Positions 12,064-24,070 of a stretch of DNA of 64,000 nucleotides are shown piece by piece. This DNA comes from Carnegiea gigantea (Eukaryota > Streptophyta > Magnoliopsida > Caryophyllales > Cactaceae). Where the stretch lies: the NCBI GenBank assembly GCA_029747015.1, contig JAKOGI010000447.1, forward strand, positions 143,501 to 207,500. The letters are read 5' to 3'. The notes beneath the pieces are model-generated. The model ran no database searches, had not been told where the DNA came from, and worked only from the letters and a program-made list of their open reading frames with translations. The position numbers and the translations under genes were made by a program. Positions within the stretch are counted from its first letter, which is position 1. Every line of letters starts with the position of its first letter.

Positions 12064-15000
12064 ATGGACGAAAATTGGATTGATAATGATAGGAGATCTG
12101 CGGAACATATAAGTGGAATTGAAAAGTTTCTAGATTTCGTTTTTCCTAATGCCGAGGGTAGTAACATGATAATTTACCCATGTAATTGACGCAAGCTTGG
12201 ACGGAAATGTTGGTTTACTAGAGATGTTTTAACACATCATCTCATGTTCAATGGATTCCTGCCAAGCCACAAAGAATGGATGCATCAACGGGAATCAATT
12301 TTTATGTTGTCTATTTTAGAACCATGTAGTCAAATCCTTAGTGACACCAATGCTGAGCCTAATTTATTGGGTCATATTGATACTATAGGAATGTTGACTG
12401 ATATTTTTAAGATAGATAAGCAAGGATGCGTTCAAAATGATAATGATGATACTGCATTTAGCATTGGAGATCCTATGATTAGGGGGTATGCTGAGTTTGA
12501 TGATGAATCGGATTGTAATGACATACTGGATACGGTAGAGCACATTGAAGATGTTAGATATAGAAGATTAGTTGAACAAACTAAACAAGAATTATTTTCA
12601 GGGTTTCGATTTGCATTTATTTCATTTGAAATCCATGCATGGGTGGTCAATTAAGTCCTTTGATATGTTGCTTGAACTTTTGTCCACTATGTTCCTTCAA
12701 ATTATTGCATTTTGGTGCGAACGACTTTGTTTTTTGGTAGTTTGGAATGAAATATTTTTTTAGAGTTGCGTATGATTGTTTTATTTTGTAAAAAGTTACA
12801 TATATAGGCTAAATTATTCATTTCATAAAAGGTATACCTAAGGTACTTTTCTTTTTGTTATAGATTTTCTTTGGCCTCTTTGACTGTCTAACGTGCATGT
12901 TTCTTGTTCAGGTGTCAAAGATAGTTTGGAATCATGTTTCATTCTGGATGCACCTATGAAGAGTATCTAAACTCTTTAAAAAATGAAGAAGCAGCCCCTG
13001 AGCACTTAACTTTAGACATAGGGAGTGATGAGGATATTGATGACGATGACGTCAACGATGAGAATAAAGTGGCTCAAAGGTATTTTGATTCGGATCTCAT
13101 TGATATTGTAGAAGGGCTCAATGATGATAAAGAGGTGTTTGTCATAAGTAATTGTCCTAGTGGTCAAAAGTTTTGAATTGATTAATTTCAAAAATTTTAG
13201 GGTATTTAGTGTCATGCTTAGTTAGATTAGTTACTTCTTTTTGTTATAGATGGAGAAGGAAACTTCATCAAACTTAGAGGGAGAATCAATGTTAAAACTA
13301 TGTAGAGTTTGGATGCTCCTAAGAAGATTCTGGTGCCATTGAATAAGTTCTTGCGACTAGAGAAAAAGGCAGGAAGTGTGTTTAATAGGTGACTTGCTGA
13401 TGTGGCTAGGTGGCCTGAATTGTGTCCCCTACACTATAAAGAGTGGCATTTAGTTCCTGGAGTTGTTAAGGATCGAGTTATAGCCTATGTGCAGTTGAGT
13501 TATATTGGGTAATGATATATGATATATGAATTGGATATTTTGCTTATCTTTGTAATTCTTTTTTCTAAATTGTAGATGAAGTTCATGCTACCATCAAATG
13601 CATTGGTTGAATCCAAAGTTTTAAGTTCTATTGGGGAGAGGTTAAGGGGTTACAAACGATCATTGAAGGTGAAATATATTACGGGAGATACTACTAATGA
13701 GCAATTGTATGCATTACCATTGCCTGAGTCTGCAAAAGAGAAAGAGATTGCTTGTCCTAAAGGAGTTGGCAATCCAATGTGGCTTAGATTTGTGGATTTT
13801 TGTTTTTTCGATAAGTCCAAGGCAAGAGTTATTATTGATTACCAATTATATTTATATTTCTAATTTATTATTTGAATACAACCACGTTAGTAAACTTTTG
13901 CTTTTTAATGTGACATCTATATGCCTGGCAATACTCTGAGATTGGCAAAAGATCTAGGGAAAAGCTTTTGCATACGCACACAAGCAGATCACAACGTTGT
14001 GCAACTAAGTGGGATAAATTCATATGTATCATAAGTTTTTGTATTTTTTTACGACAACCTTTTATATTACACACTTTTAGGAGAAATAATTTATAAATGC
14101 TGATGTCATGGTTTGAAGAGAGGGAACACAATAGGGAACCTAGGCCAATTGAGTGGTTTATTAAGACTTACAAAACAAAGGCTAAGACTTTTTATGAGCC
14201 TGTTACCACAAAGTTTGCAGTAATATGAGGGGCACTGACCATTTTACTTCATCTTATTGTACAAATTTATATGTGATCTAAACCTTCCATTTTGTGTTGT
14301 TTACAAGGAATCGACGATGACTATGATTAAAGAAAAAACTAGATCTTCTGAAGTTCAGTTCTCAGAAGAAATCTTAAAGGTGGATGAAAGTGTCTACCGT
14401 GAGCTAATAGGTGATGAAAGTCATGGAAAGCTTAGTGGGTTCGGTACTGGCGTGACTACAAAAGATTTGTATGCTAAGCATCAAAAGAGTGAACCTAAGC
14501 TGTTAGTGAAAGTTCTCAACAAAATGCTGACCATATAGAATCAAATTGACGTCTTGACTGCCAAAGTTGCTGTCCAAGCTACAAACTCTCAACCTGAATC
14601 AGTACTTAGCACTTCAAAATATGCGTTTAATTTGACAAGTTTTGTTTATTTCTTGTTTAATGTACATGAATTATGTGTAGATTATTGGTTTACCGCAAAA
14701 CTTGGTCAACGATACGCCATGTGATAAGAGAATTCACGAGTCACATATATCTGGGAATGCCCTTTTAGTCTCGCATGCGTTAGGTAGGCATGCAATAGTG
14801 TGGTTTTAATTTTTCTTTTCTTGAAAGTAAAAGGTCTACTGGCTTAGTTATATTATAGTGTTCTTTATCAATAAATTGTTTTTAATGGGTATGCAGTTCA
14901 AAGAGGACTAAGTTCATCAAAGCATATCAATATAGAGCCCATAAACAACAAAAACAACCAAAAAATATTCAAGTATGTATAAATTGTATATTTTATTACA

Positions 15001-16350
15001 TTCTTTATTATATAATAATAATTTAGCATTTTTTGTCCCATAGTATTTATCAAAGCCATCAAATTATCCCACTCCTGGTAGAGAGGCCCCTACTTGTGAG
15101 CAACCTGTTAATGGTGATGGTAGACCTAATCCTAGTGGCGGGACTCCTACTTTAGCTAGCACTTCAAATCAAGGTGGCACTTCAAATCAAAATGTATTTT
15201 TTTAAATATGACCTTTGTCATTCTAAACGATATGTTAGTTGCGTATATGATTATCAAGTCTTTATTTATTTGTTTTCTTTTCTGGAGAACCATCATGGCA
15301 ATGAACAACAAGTTCACTGAGGAAGGAAATTCCAAACAACCAAAGTCAAATGTGGTGTATCCAGTATGTCTTTTTTTTAAAAAAGATAAACTTACTTTCC
15401 TACGTACTTTTTTTGTATAAATTTAGGTGATATAAGAGCTTCAACATATCCCTTTCATATTCTACACCATTTATGTTTTATGCAAATCCTTATAAACATA
15501 TACCCATTTTGCTAGTTGCCTTACAAGGGAGTGATGAAGACAACAGAAACCGTGCTCAAAAAGAATCCTGATACAATTAGAAAGCACGCTCGTGGTTAAA
15601 AGAAGGTTTTGACGCTTTGTTATCCTGTGGGCATGCTAAATATGGCCTTATCTTTCATGACTTCTCAATTTTAATATGATATACTCAAGTCAGATGTTTA
15701 CAAGTTGAATATAATTACAATAGGTATTGAATGTATGTGATTACAAAGCTGATCCACATATGGTTTATAAGGTGTTACTTAAGAGACCGCAAAACGTGAA
15801 TATTGTGAGTTCAACAATTTAGTTTAAAAATTTTAAGTTATATGCTTTTATGGTAATGAGTTGTTTGATTTGTGTTGTTCATTCAAATGCTCTATCGTGG
15901 CTTCGTTGATTTCTTGGATTTGTTCATGTTAATGGGTTGGATTTGTGTTGGATACTCCAAACATGTGGCCTGTTGAGTTTATTTGCTCCGGCAAGTGGTC
16001 ATTGAGATTGTAAAGAGTTTCTTTTTTTTCTTTTGGTTATTGCATTTATGACATATTGTAAAAGGAAATTAGCTAAGTTTTAGGCAGTACTCGACCGAAT
16101 TTTTTTCAAGATTAGGGAATTTAATGAAAAGACTAACCTAAGGGTAGGGATGTTAAATAATGTTTGTCGAGCGATCACACCTAGTTATGAAGGCTAATAG
16201 ATATTACATCTTCCAATCTTTTAAAAAGTTTTTTTTTTCTCTTAGTAGCGTTTATTGTACTTAATTTTACTGTACAAATTTGGTGATTTCAGGCTAAAGC
16301 CAAGGACAGCATGCCACAAAATTGGATATGAAGTTTAGGTTCGTGAAGTG
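12064..16350 (+). pseudogene. TnpA-like CACTA gene with transposase-associated N-terminus
   Basis: Multi-exon decayed gene. ATG at 12064 (MDENWIDNDR) begins a domain like the plant transposase-associated domain of CACTA proteins: FLDFVFPNAEG, a CPC-type cysteine stretch broken by a TGA at 12187-12189, then GRKCWFTRDVLTHHLMFNGF and LPSHKEWMHQ. Later exons fit a TnpA/Transposase_24-like protein: acidic 12934-13176; 13250-13509 (PLNKFLRLEKKAG, CPLHYKEWHLVPGVVKDRV); 13576 on (VLSSIGERLRGYKRSLK); about 13938 (EIGKRSREKLLHTHT); about 14105 (REPRPIEWFIKTYK); 14310-14535 (YRELIGDESHGKLSGFGTGV). Plausible introns end in TTGTTATAG and AAATTGTAG before the exons at 13250 and 13576. TnpA proteins bind subterminal repeats. 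Exon borders and the 3' end are approximate. Confidence 0.75.
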
Positions 16351-16598
16351 CTCACTTGGAACTACGGATTATTACACCGGCCCATTCGTTCTATTTAGCT
16401 TCAGTTTTATATATGTGTATTGCAAACAAACTCAACTTTTAGGTAGTGGGTACGTACTTCATGGGCATACTGAATTCAGTTTTGTACTTTTCGTTATAAA
16501 GTTGAACACTAGTCGCTCTTGAACCTAATTGAAAATGATTTGCTCATGGTTACACTAGTTATCGTACTTTTTGTATCATTTAAATTATGATCAAATAT

Positions 16599-16600
<2 letters not shown>

Positions 16601-16638
<38 letters not shown>
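16601..16638. repeat. (TC)n microsatellite
   Basis: Nineteen TC units in an uninterrupted run, inside the CACTA element downstream of its gene. Confidence 0.97.
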
Positions 16639-16641
<3 letters not shown>

Positions 16642-16779
16642 ATAAATATATGATTATAAAACGTTAGCAAATATAAATTATTTGTATTTTTAAATACGAT
16701 GACTTTTAATTTCTTTCATGTAAAAATTTTCTGCCAAAATTAGTTAGCCGCCTAAATCATTTGAAAGTTAGTTATTAAA

Positions 16780-17082
16780 TGCATAACGCCACACTTATAA
16801 GTGAGGGAATGTTGGGACTGAATTTTTTCTTAAAAGTTACTCTGGCCACGGATACAAGCAAGGGGAACCTACCGGCGCCTATAAGCGTGGTAGATAGTGT
16901 AGGCTTCCATGGATATAAGTGTGGGTATTATACTCTCTGCCTCGCTCATTAAGCGTAGCAAATTTTTCCCCACTGATACCCTATGCACGCTTTCGCTAAG
17001 TTTGGCGAATAAACCCTGCCATGTGTATAAGTGTAAAAGGAGGCAATTTTAAGCGTGGCTATATGCAACATTTATTGTAGTG
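16780..17082. repeat. CACTA right TIR and subterminal repeats
   Basis: Dense short repeats: GCCACACTTATAAGTG, CCTATAAGCGTGGTAG, ATATAAGTGTGGG, ATTAAGCGTAGC, GTATAAGTGT and TTTAAGCGTGGC, ending TTATTGTAGTG. The core ATAAG(T/C)GTGG is repeated more often and is better preserved than on the left. Confidence 0.8.
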
Positions 17083-18207
17083 GAGGGACGCTTGCTCGTC
17101 TTGATTGGACTGAAGGGTTACATGCGAACCAGCACAATTAGAGAAGAAGGACAGTTGGGATGAACTAGAGGCCCTAACGGGGGACGGGGGAGGAGATGGT
17201 GCGGATTGCGCGAACTCTTTGTCACCCGGTAAAAGGTATAGATTAGTCCAGTTAAAGAGAGTGGTTTGTTCAACATTAGGCATAGGCATGAGACGGTTCC
17301 CAGGGTAAATCCAACAAACACGCCTAGCCTCAACCTCATAAAATTTCATTTGTTCAGAAGCATCTAATTTCAAGTGCTCGAAATCGAGAACTCTATTGTG
17401 AGGGTTCGGTTCTATCCCAACTAATCTAGTAATGGGGCCCCCAACAACAATCCTTTGTGCAGAACTATTGGCCGCACTATGCAGTTGATTAAGCAAGGAT
17501 AAATTGGGGTCAAAGTGGTCACCTTGGAGCCTGCTATATAAGAAATACAATTCAGATAGGCGAGGTATATTCAAACTTTCCTCCCTTGCAAATAAACTAC
17601 AAGCAAGCAATCATTGAGCTACTAAAATATAGGGTTTTCTAATTACATTGCCTTTTAGAGTTGCTTCTATCATACCTATGATGCCCAGAAAGTTCATGCC
17701 AAAATGCATTTGGGTTAAATTCTTTAGGAACATGCCAATAGGGCAAGTTCATACCTAGCGGAAAACCGAATGTGCTACTAAAGGCACTTCAGTTCAATTC
17801 ATAGAACTTCCTATTTAGATAGAAGGAAATGTGTCCTTTTTAAAAATGAGGCCCAGTCGTGACCTTCATATGAAATGGGCTCAAAATTTTAAGGGTGAGG
17901 CCACGATAAGTGTGGCCATTAGTCTCTGACAATTGCCCCATACCTCCCGTAGCAAACAACAAAGGGATGTCATCCAACAAAGCCAGTCTAGCCAACAAAT
18001 CCTCATCATAATAACGAGCAGCAACAACCAATTTACTACTCAAATTATTGTGGCTAGCAATATGCTCGACATGTGTTAAACCAAGTGGGATGGATATTAC
18101 CTCGGTTTCGCGCGTTTGTTGAGGTTCGGAAGTCTAGGATGCTCTTTAGGTGCTTGAGTAGATGCTTTCGCCCCTTAGGTGGTTCTTGCCTTCTTCTTAG
18201 ATGTCAT
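17083..18207 (-). pseudogene. ATHILA-ORF1-like gene
   Basis: Reverse-strand gene typical of Athila elements, function unknown. A start near 18207 reads MTSKKKARTT and is soon broken by stops. An open part at 17840-18043 has ARLALLDDIPLLFATGGMGQ and HTYRGLTLKIL. A longer open part at 17059-17610 has YFLYSRLQGDHFDPNLSLL, AAANSS-type and RIVVGGPITRLVGIEPNPHN blocks, then VCWIYPGNRLMPMPN and a proline/serine-rich tail. From memory this resembles the ATHILA ORF-1 family (Pfam style); a profile search would settle it. The codons below 17083 belong to the CACTA element, which interrupts the gene. Confidence 0.7.
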
Positions 18208-19340
18208 TGAATGGTGAAATGGATAGGTGAAATGTTGAAAATCTAACTAAGTTGAAAAATAAAAAAGAAAAGAACTAAAACTACAAAATTTGAGAAAAAG
18301 GAGGTGAAATGAGAACAAGTATGGAAGAAAAAGAGAGAATTTGGAAGAATAGAGGTTGAAGTGGAGGTGGTGAAAATTCGGGTATGAAGATGGGTAGAAT
18401 GTGAGAGAAGGAGTGCGAGAAATGAGAAAATTTAAGAAGATTTAGTGAAAAAGCGAAGAAAATGCGAAGAAATGAGAGAAATTTAAGGAAAAATGATGAA
18501 AAATTGAAGGTTTTAGAGATGGTGGTAATGAAGGTTTTAGAGAGAGAAGAAGAGAGTTTAAAAGAGAAGGGACGAAAAAGTGAGGAAGATAAATAGGTAT
18601 CTAGTCAAAAAAGCATGAAAAACCTTTGACCATGGATGGGAAACCTCACCACGGGCCGTGTGGTGCACCACGGATGATCAGTAGTGAGCTATGTCTCCAA
18701 ATTTTCTTTAGTTTTCCAGCAGCTCCCCCACAGACGAGAGTGGACACCACGAGGGGTTCGTGGAGAGCTCTTAAATAGAGGGTAAAACTCTTTTATTATT
18801 TTTTATGATTTTTTTTGATGATTTTCACTCTTTTTATTGCCTCTTTGCTCACTCTGATTTTGATTTCTTCTTTTTTTTGCTTTTGCTTTTTTTCTTTTTT
18901 TCATGATTTTTATTTTTTTTCCCTCTCTTCCTTCTGTTTCTTTTTTTAAAAAAAATAAAACAATATATGCAATGAAAGAAAACAAAACTAGGAAACGAAA
19001 ACAAAAAAACAACTTCAGTTGCCTCCCAAGAAGCGCTCTTGTAGGGTTGAGAGTTCGACTGTCTTTTCTAGAAGGGCTCACGATCAGAAAGGTGATGGAC
19101 AATAGGCTTCTTAATGCGGTCTCCCACATCTTCAAACTTGCCTTTATCATGGACCTTGAAATCAAAATCATTCACTAGAAGGTACCATCTTAAAGTTCGG
19201 GATGGAGGTCCTTTTTTACCATCAAATGACTCCATTTAACTTGATCCGTGTGCAAAATAAATTTATAGTGGGCTTTATTCGACGGGCCACTTTTGAGTTC
19301 GACTCCAAGGACAAAGTCATGCTCAATATCAATAATTTAG
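18208..19340 (-). other. Spacer where RT and integrase are missing
   Basis: In a complete Athila element pol enzymes would lie between protease and this point. Here the reverse strand goes from the end of protease into about 200 bases of unplaced coding-like sequence (reading VNDFDFKVHDKGKFEDVGD, frame broken). It then reaches a GCGCTTCTTGGGAGGCAACT block near 19020-19040, also found after pol in the Athila element at 51340-51365. The rest is purine-rich or T-rich. GC-rich CACGGGCCGTG palindromes lie at 18645-18680. No RT, RNase H or integrase motif is visible. Confidence 0.6.
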
Positions 19341-19348
19341 GGCTTAGA

Positions 19349-20142
19349 CTACAGTAGTTGAGAAAACCTACAATAATCACTCATGGGCACCTCATTAGTA
19401 GCATAAGTCTCATCCTCGATCATGCTAGGTGGCGTAGGTGCACTGAAGTCCACCCTAGCATAATCTAGGCCAAGGCCTTTAGATGTAACACATTCAAACA
19501 CAAAGGGTTCAACATGCCACCAATCATCATATGAGCCAATCTTATGAAAATCCACATCTTCTTCTAAAGTAGATGAAGGACATGGGATATTATGGTTTTC
19601 AAGCAAGACAAATTCAACATGATTCTCCCCTAAATCAAATGTCAAATGTCCTCCCTTCACATCAACTTTGGAACCTGAAATGGCTAGGAAGGGTCGCCCT
19701 AGAAAAATTTTGGCATATGCATCTATGACCATATCTAAGATGATAAAGTTGTCAAGTACATAAAAATCACCTGTCTTAACGGGAACATTCTCTAAAATAC
19801 CCAAAGGGGACTTCATGGAACCATCCCTAATTGAAGTGAAATAAGTGTTGGTAGCAACTTTTATAAACTAAGCTTTTGGAAAATGGGATAGGGCATAACA
19901 CTAACACTTACACGAGGATCACATAAAGCCCTATCGATCCTCATTCGACCGACTATACAAGGATTAGAGAAACTATCTGGGTCTTTAAGTTTAGGGGGAA
20001 TGTCTTTGGGTATCACGACATTACTCCCCCCTCCAAAGGGTAGGGCCTCAAACTTAGCATTTTTCACCTCATTTTCAGCTCTAGATGCCTCCCGACCTTC
20101 CTCATGCTCCATACTCATAGACTCCTCTAACGCACCTTTCAA
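19349..20142 (-). pseudogene. Athila-like protease remnant
   Basis: Two open parts on the reverse strand. The first (20142-19861) has IPKDIPPKLKDPDSFSNPC and IDRALCDPRVSVSVMPYPIF. In Athila proteases this reads CDLGASV...MP, so the catalytic Asp remains but Leu-Gly-Ala has become Pro-Arg-Val. The second (19816-19349) has LGILENVPVKTGDFYVLDNF and IFLGRPFLAISGSKVDVKGG, the second protease strand. A stop separates them near 19857. The extension after VEFVLLENHN has no recognised domain. Confidence 0.8.
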
Positions 20143-20149
20143 GATAACA

Positions 20150-21620
20150 CAGCTATGTTGCTCACGGGGATTTGACTCAAACTTACTAGGAAGTCACCTA
20201 GGTCGATATTGCTTAACACGTCCTGATCCTTCACAAACCTATTTCAGTCCTGGGGGTGCAGATGAAGAAGTAGCATGTTTAGCAATTTGAGCTGCTATAA
20301 GCCTATTATGAGCGGTAAGCACATCAATCTTTGAGGCCAACTACTTAATATACTCATTTTGTTTTTGCTGTGCCAAAAGCATATTCTTCATCATAGTTTC
20401 TAAGTTGGATTTTTGAGGTCTTTGTTCAGGTCTTTGAAATCCAGGTGTGGTCTAAAATTTATTTGAGGCATAGGAGGGCCATTAGAACTACAGGAGAAAT
20501 TAGGATGATTCCTCTAACCAGAATAATAGGTGTTTAAGAATGGGTCTTGGGCTGGTCTAGGATTAAAATTGTCAACATAGTTGACTGGTTCACTAACATC
20601 TGGAGCGAATGGGCTCCTAACTTGGCAATTTACAGTCAAATGATCAACTGACCCATAAATCTAACATGATAAGGAAGGGGTGCTTGAACTAATAGAATTA
20701 ACATTCAATCATTCTAACTTTTAAGACATGGCATCTATCTTAGCTGAAAGCATAGAGATAGCATCAAGTTCTAACTTACCTCCATCCCTCTTGGGTTGGC
20801 TTCTCTCAGTAGACTATTGGTAGTTATTCAACATCATCTCTTCAATAAAATTGTAGGCCTTATCTTTAGTCTGGTTCATAAGTGTACCTCCCGCAGCTGC
20901 TTCTATAGTAGACCTCATTGGTTGGGTGAGTTCATTACAGAAAGCTTACACTAACATCCACTGTTGAAGGCATGATGTGCACATAGCCTCAATAGGTTTT
21001 TGAAATGCTCCGAGTCTTCATATAACAATTCATTCTCCCTTCCAGCAAAATTAGTGAACTAGTTTCTCAAACTTGCTATCTTGCTGGGAGGAAAGAACTT
21101 TGTAAGAAGGGCTTTGGTGAGCTCATCCTATGTTATAATGCATCGAAAAGCAAAGAATGGAGCCATGCTCTTGCCTTGTCCCTCAATGAGAAGGGAAATA
21201 ACCGCAATCTTATAGTATCGGTTCAGACACCATTAAGCTTTAGTGTGTCGCACACCTCTAAGAATACCGAGAGGTGTAGTTTAGGATCTTTTAGCAGGGT
21301 GCCTCTAAGTTGGGATTGTTGCACCATAAAGATAAGGGCCAGCTTAAGCTCGAACTTATAGGCTTCCACATTGGGTCGAATGGTACTAAAGGCAAAGCCC
21401 TGGACTCCAGGGGTAATAAAATCCTGAAGTGTCCTTCTTGGATCATCTCTACCTCACGCTATCGTCGAAGAGGCTTCTTGAGCTTTGGCTCTTTATTCTT
21501 CTAACTTTAACTTCTTTCTCCTAAAGCGACAAGTCCTTTCTGTTTCTGAATTGAATTCAAATGTAAAGGGACTTAGCATATAAGTGGCAAGATCCTACAA
21601 AAATCACCACAAGCCGCTAC
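20150..21620 (-). pseudogene. Athila-like gag remnant
   Basis: Gag of the Athila-like element on the reverse strand, heavily broken. Recognisable pieces around 20990-21130 are LTKALLTKFFPPSKIASLRN and FTNFAGRENELLYED followed by NLLRLCAHHAF. These match the KFFPP...LYEAWERF...CPHHG pattern of Athila capsid proteins. Nearer protease, HPNFSCSSNG and proline-rich sequence around 20450-20530 fit the gag C-terminal region. Numerous stops separate the pieces. The forward-strand open frames here are shadows. Confidence 0.75.
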
Positions 21621-21707
21621 CAATGTAAATCAAGAAAAAAAGAAAAAAAAGATAATAAAGAATACTTAGGTAATCTAAATAGGCGAACTCAATATCCATA
21701 AAATTGT

Positions 21708-21731
21708 TCGCCAATAACAGCGCCAAAAACT
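21708..21731 (-). promoter_or_regulatory. Primer binding site of the Athila-like element
   Basis: On the reverse strand the LTR is followed by AGTTTTTGGCGCTGTTATTG. This lines up with the Asp-tRNA primer site TGGCGCCGTTGCCGGG seen intact in the Athila element at 45965, apart mainly from transitions. The changes fit deamination of methylated cytosines (inference). Confidence 0.65.
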
Positions 21732-22982
21732 TGATTGCTACGGCAAGTGCACGGCTATTACAGTATCGTTTTAATATCAATCCCACAGAGACCAAGTATA
21801 GTCTCTCGAGTTTTAACCTATTATAAAAGGCTAAGCGACTAAATTTTCAATTGCATGTCTCTACTATCACTATTTAACTACAAATTCAATGGAATTAAAA
21901 GGCATCTAGGGAATTGCTTCTCCTAGTAAAGAGTTTGATTGTTGGATATGGTTACGCACTTTATCCAAATTGGATAATTCAAAGGAGTGCAATCAAATTA
22001 AAAATTCAATCTTTTCTTTCGAAACAAACTAAATGACCTAAACTAACCCAATTAACATTGTTTCAAATATCCTTAGTTTAGTCTTGGTTAAGGATTCTTG
22101 GTAGCTAATATTTTGCTCTTAACAAACAACTCTCTTTCAAGGAGTCGTTAAATTAAGGTCTAATTTGTTGTTCTAATAATGAGTTTCTCCTTTCAGTACT
22201 TCATTCAACTATCTAGTGTATGGAAGCAAATATGGCCAAAACTTACTCACAGCAATTCATCCACATGATAGAATTCAATTAAACCAATTAGATAAAGAAC
22301 AAATATTGCAAATTAAAGATCCAAGAGTAACACTTTAGCTAACAAGTCTCTAGATTTAGAAAAATTACTCGCACAAAATGGAAGTATTCAACATCAAAAC
22401 AAAAGTTTAAGAAGACAATAGAAGGGAAGAAAAACTCAGCAACAATGGCGGCCTGCAATGGCTTCCCAAATTCCAAGCCTCTAAGTGCTAAACTTCCACC
22501 CCAACCCCTCTTCATACTCTAAAGAAAACTAGAGAAAATCCTAGAACTAATGATGAAATGAAAGTTGGATACTTTGGTTTTCTGTGCTCTCTCCCTATTG
22601 CAGCCGAAAAAGAACCCTATTTATGTATAAACTCAACCATCCTTAGCCACAAGACGATGGAAGACGACGAGGCAATAGTTTCAGGCTCACCATGAACAAT
22701 GTCCATCACTATGGAGGGTCCATGGTCGCCTTTATCTCAGCATTACTTGGTTCTTCTTTCTTCTCCACGGGCGTGGTAACTTAGGGGCATCCGTGTGGAG
22801 TCAAAACACACTCAATTACGGCCAAGGCAAGGGCAGAAATGTTTGGAAACCTGCAAAACACTGAAAAGAACCATAGCCAAGCGTACAATGGGAAAACATG
22901 TGTAGATTATTACGCAAAGCAGACAATTCTCCCCAAAAAATGCAGCAAAATTTAAAATGGACTACATTCTAAGCATTTACCA
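21732..22982 (-). repeat. 5' LTR of the Athila-like element
   Basis: 1251-bp partner of 5702-6954, from TGATTGCTACGGCAAGT to TTTACCA on the forward strand, followed at once by the GTGGT target duplication. Reverse-strand transcription would start here; a TTATAAAAGG stretch is shared by both copies. It carries the same imperfect palindromic block (CCATGAACAATGTCCATCAC, GGGTCCATGGTCGCC) as the left LTR, more decayed. Confidence 0.9.
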
Positions 22983-22989
22983 GTGGTCC

Positions 22990-24070
22990 CATTGTCTGTA
23001 TATTTAGTGTAACAACTTAATGCATGTTCCTCGTTTCCTTTACTAGTAGCGTCAGTGCTCTTATGATGTTTTGTTCTGATAGCCCTTTTAGTTGCTAGTT
23101 GCCTTTGTGGATTATAGCTCTTCTTCAACTAGCATACCCGAATCTCTTAAAGTGAAAAAGTTTGAAATTGGTTGGGATATCATATGTTGCTGGTAGTCCA
23201 GTCGATGGTTCATGGTTACCAACCTGACTTAGACTTTCTCAGAGGGAATATCCATCATATGGGCGACCTTTACTCTCCTCCGAACTAAGAACTTCATGAA
23301 AGACACATTCTCTTCCTACTTTAACACGTCCAAATCCCTTAGTATAATGGGAAGGATAGTATTGTATGAATACTGATAGAAGATTACCTGCCATAGGTCC
23401 TCCCAATTAGTGACCTTGTGTGGGTTAACAAGATTGTACCACTTCTTCACTTCTTTGTCTAATGTCCAAGGAAAGATGATGTGGAATATATCTTATTCAA
23501 TACCCTTTAGGGTTATGATACTAATAAAATTTCTCACATAATGATGAGGATTTTCATTTCCATAGAATTTGATATTAGGCATAAAAATTTTCGGGGGTAG
23601 CTTGCCCTTACGAATTGATGTGAATCTCTCAAAGCTAATTAAATTATTATTGAATGTAGTAGAGTCTTTCAGTAATTGCCTAATCCGATGTAGGTATGGA
23701 TCGGATTTAGGAGTCTCCTCCTTTTCATCGGCTTCCTCTATCACTTTTTCTATTTTGTCATTAATTATGAAGTTCTTCGACATTATGGGGAGTCTCGTCC
23801 CTGTTCGTACTTAGGCCTTGGATTTTAGAGTCAGCTCCTTTATCCTGGCCTCCTTCTTTTGCATCTTAGTGTTCAGGTTCCCTAAAAGTGTTAACATTTG
23901 CTCCACATCATTGCCCCCTGCCGTTGCAGTGTTTAAGTTACAATTTGTTCTTCGGCGAGACGGAGGAGTTTAATTAATGCTTTTAAATTTGTCCGACTGA
24001 CCAGTGTCTGGATCCTGCTGGTACACTAACATACCTATCCTGCCTGACCACAAAAGGTGCTTGGGACTAG
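22990..24070 (-). pseudogene. Tat-1 gag remnant
   Basis: Reverse-strand gag. The open part (23783-23493) starts MSKNFIINDKIEKVIEEADE, then KLPPKIFMPNIKFYGNENP and HHYVRNFISII. These fit the P.F.MP....YDG..NP..H...F pattern that opens plant Tat gag domains. After a stop the frame continues with FPWTLDKEVKKWYNL and NWEDLWQVIFYQYSYNT, the W..L...F core of Retrotrans_gag. Upstream (to about 24070) is a charged heptad-like N-terminal stretch. The homologous region of Tat-2 is at 35040-36118. Confidence 0.75.

Noticed and set aside
16601..16638. TC run considered as a pyrimidine tract or promoter element
   Set aside because: A simple (TC)19 microsatellite with no associated gene start.
18803..19178. 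Open frames of 122 and 91 codons on opposite strands, lysine-rich and phenylalanine-rich
   Set aside because: Low-complexity T-rich/A-rich DNA in the spacer of the Athila-like element; no domain.
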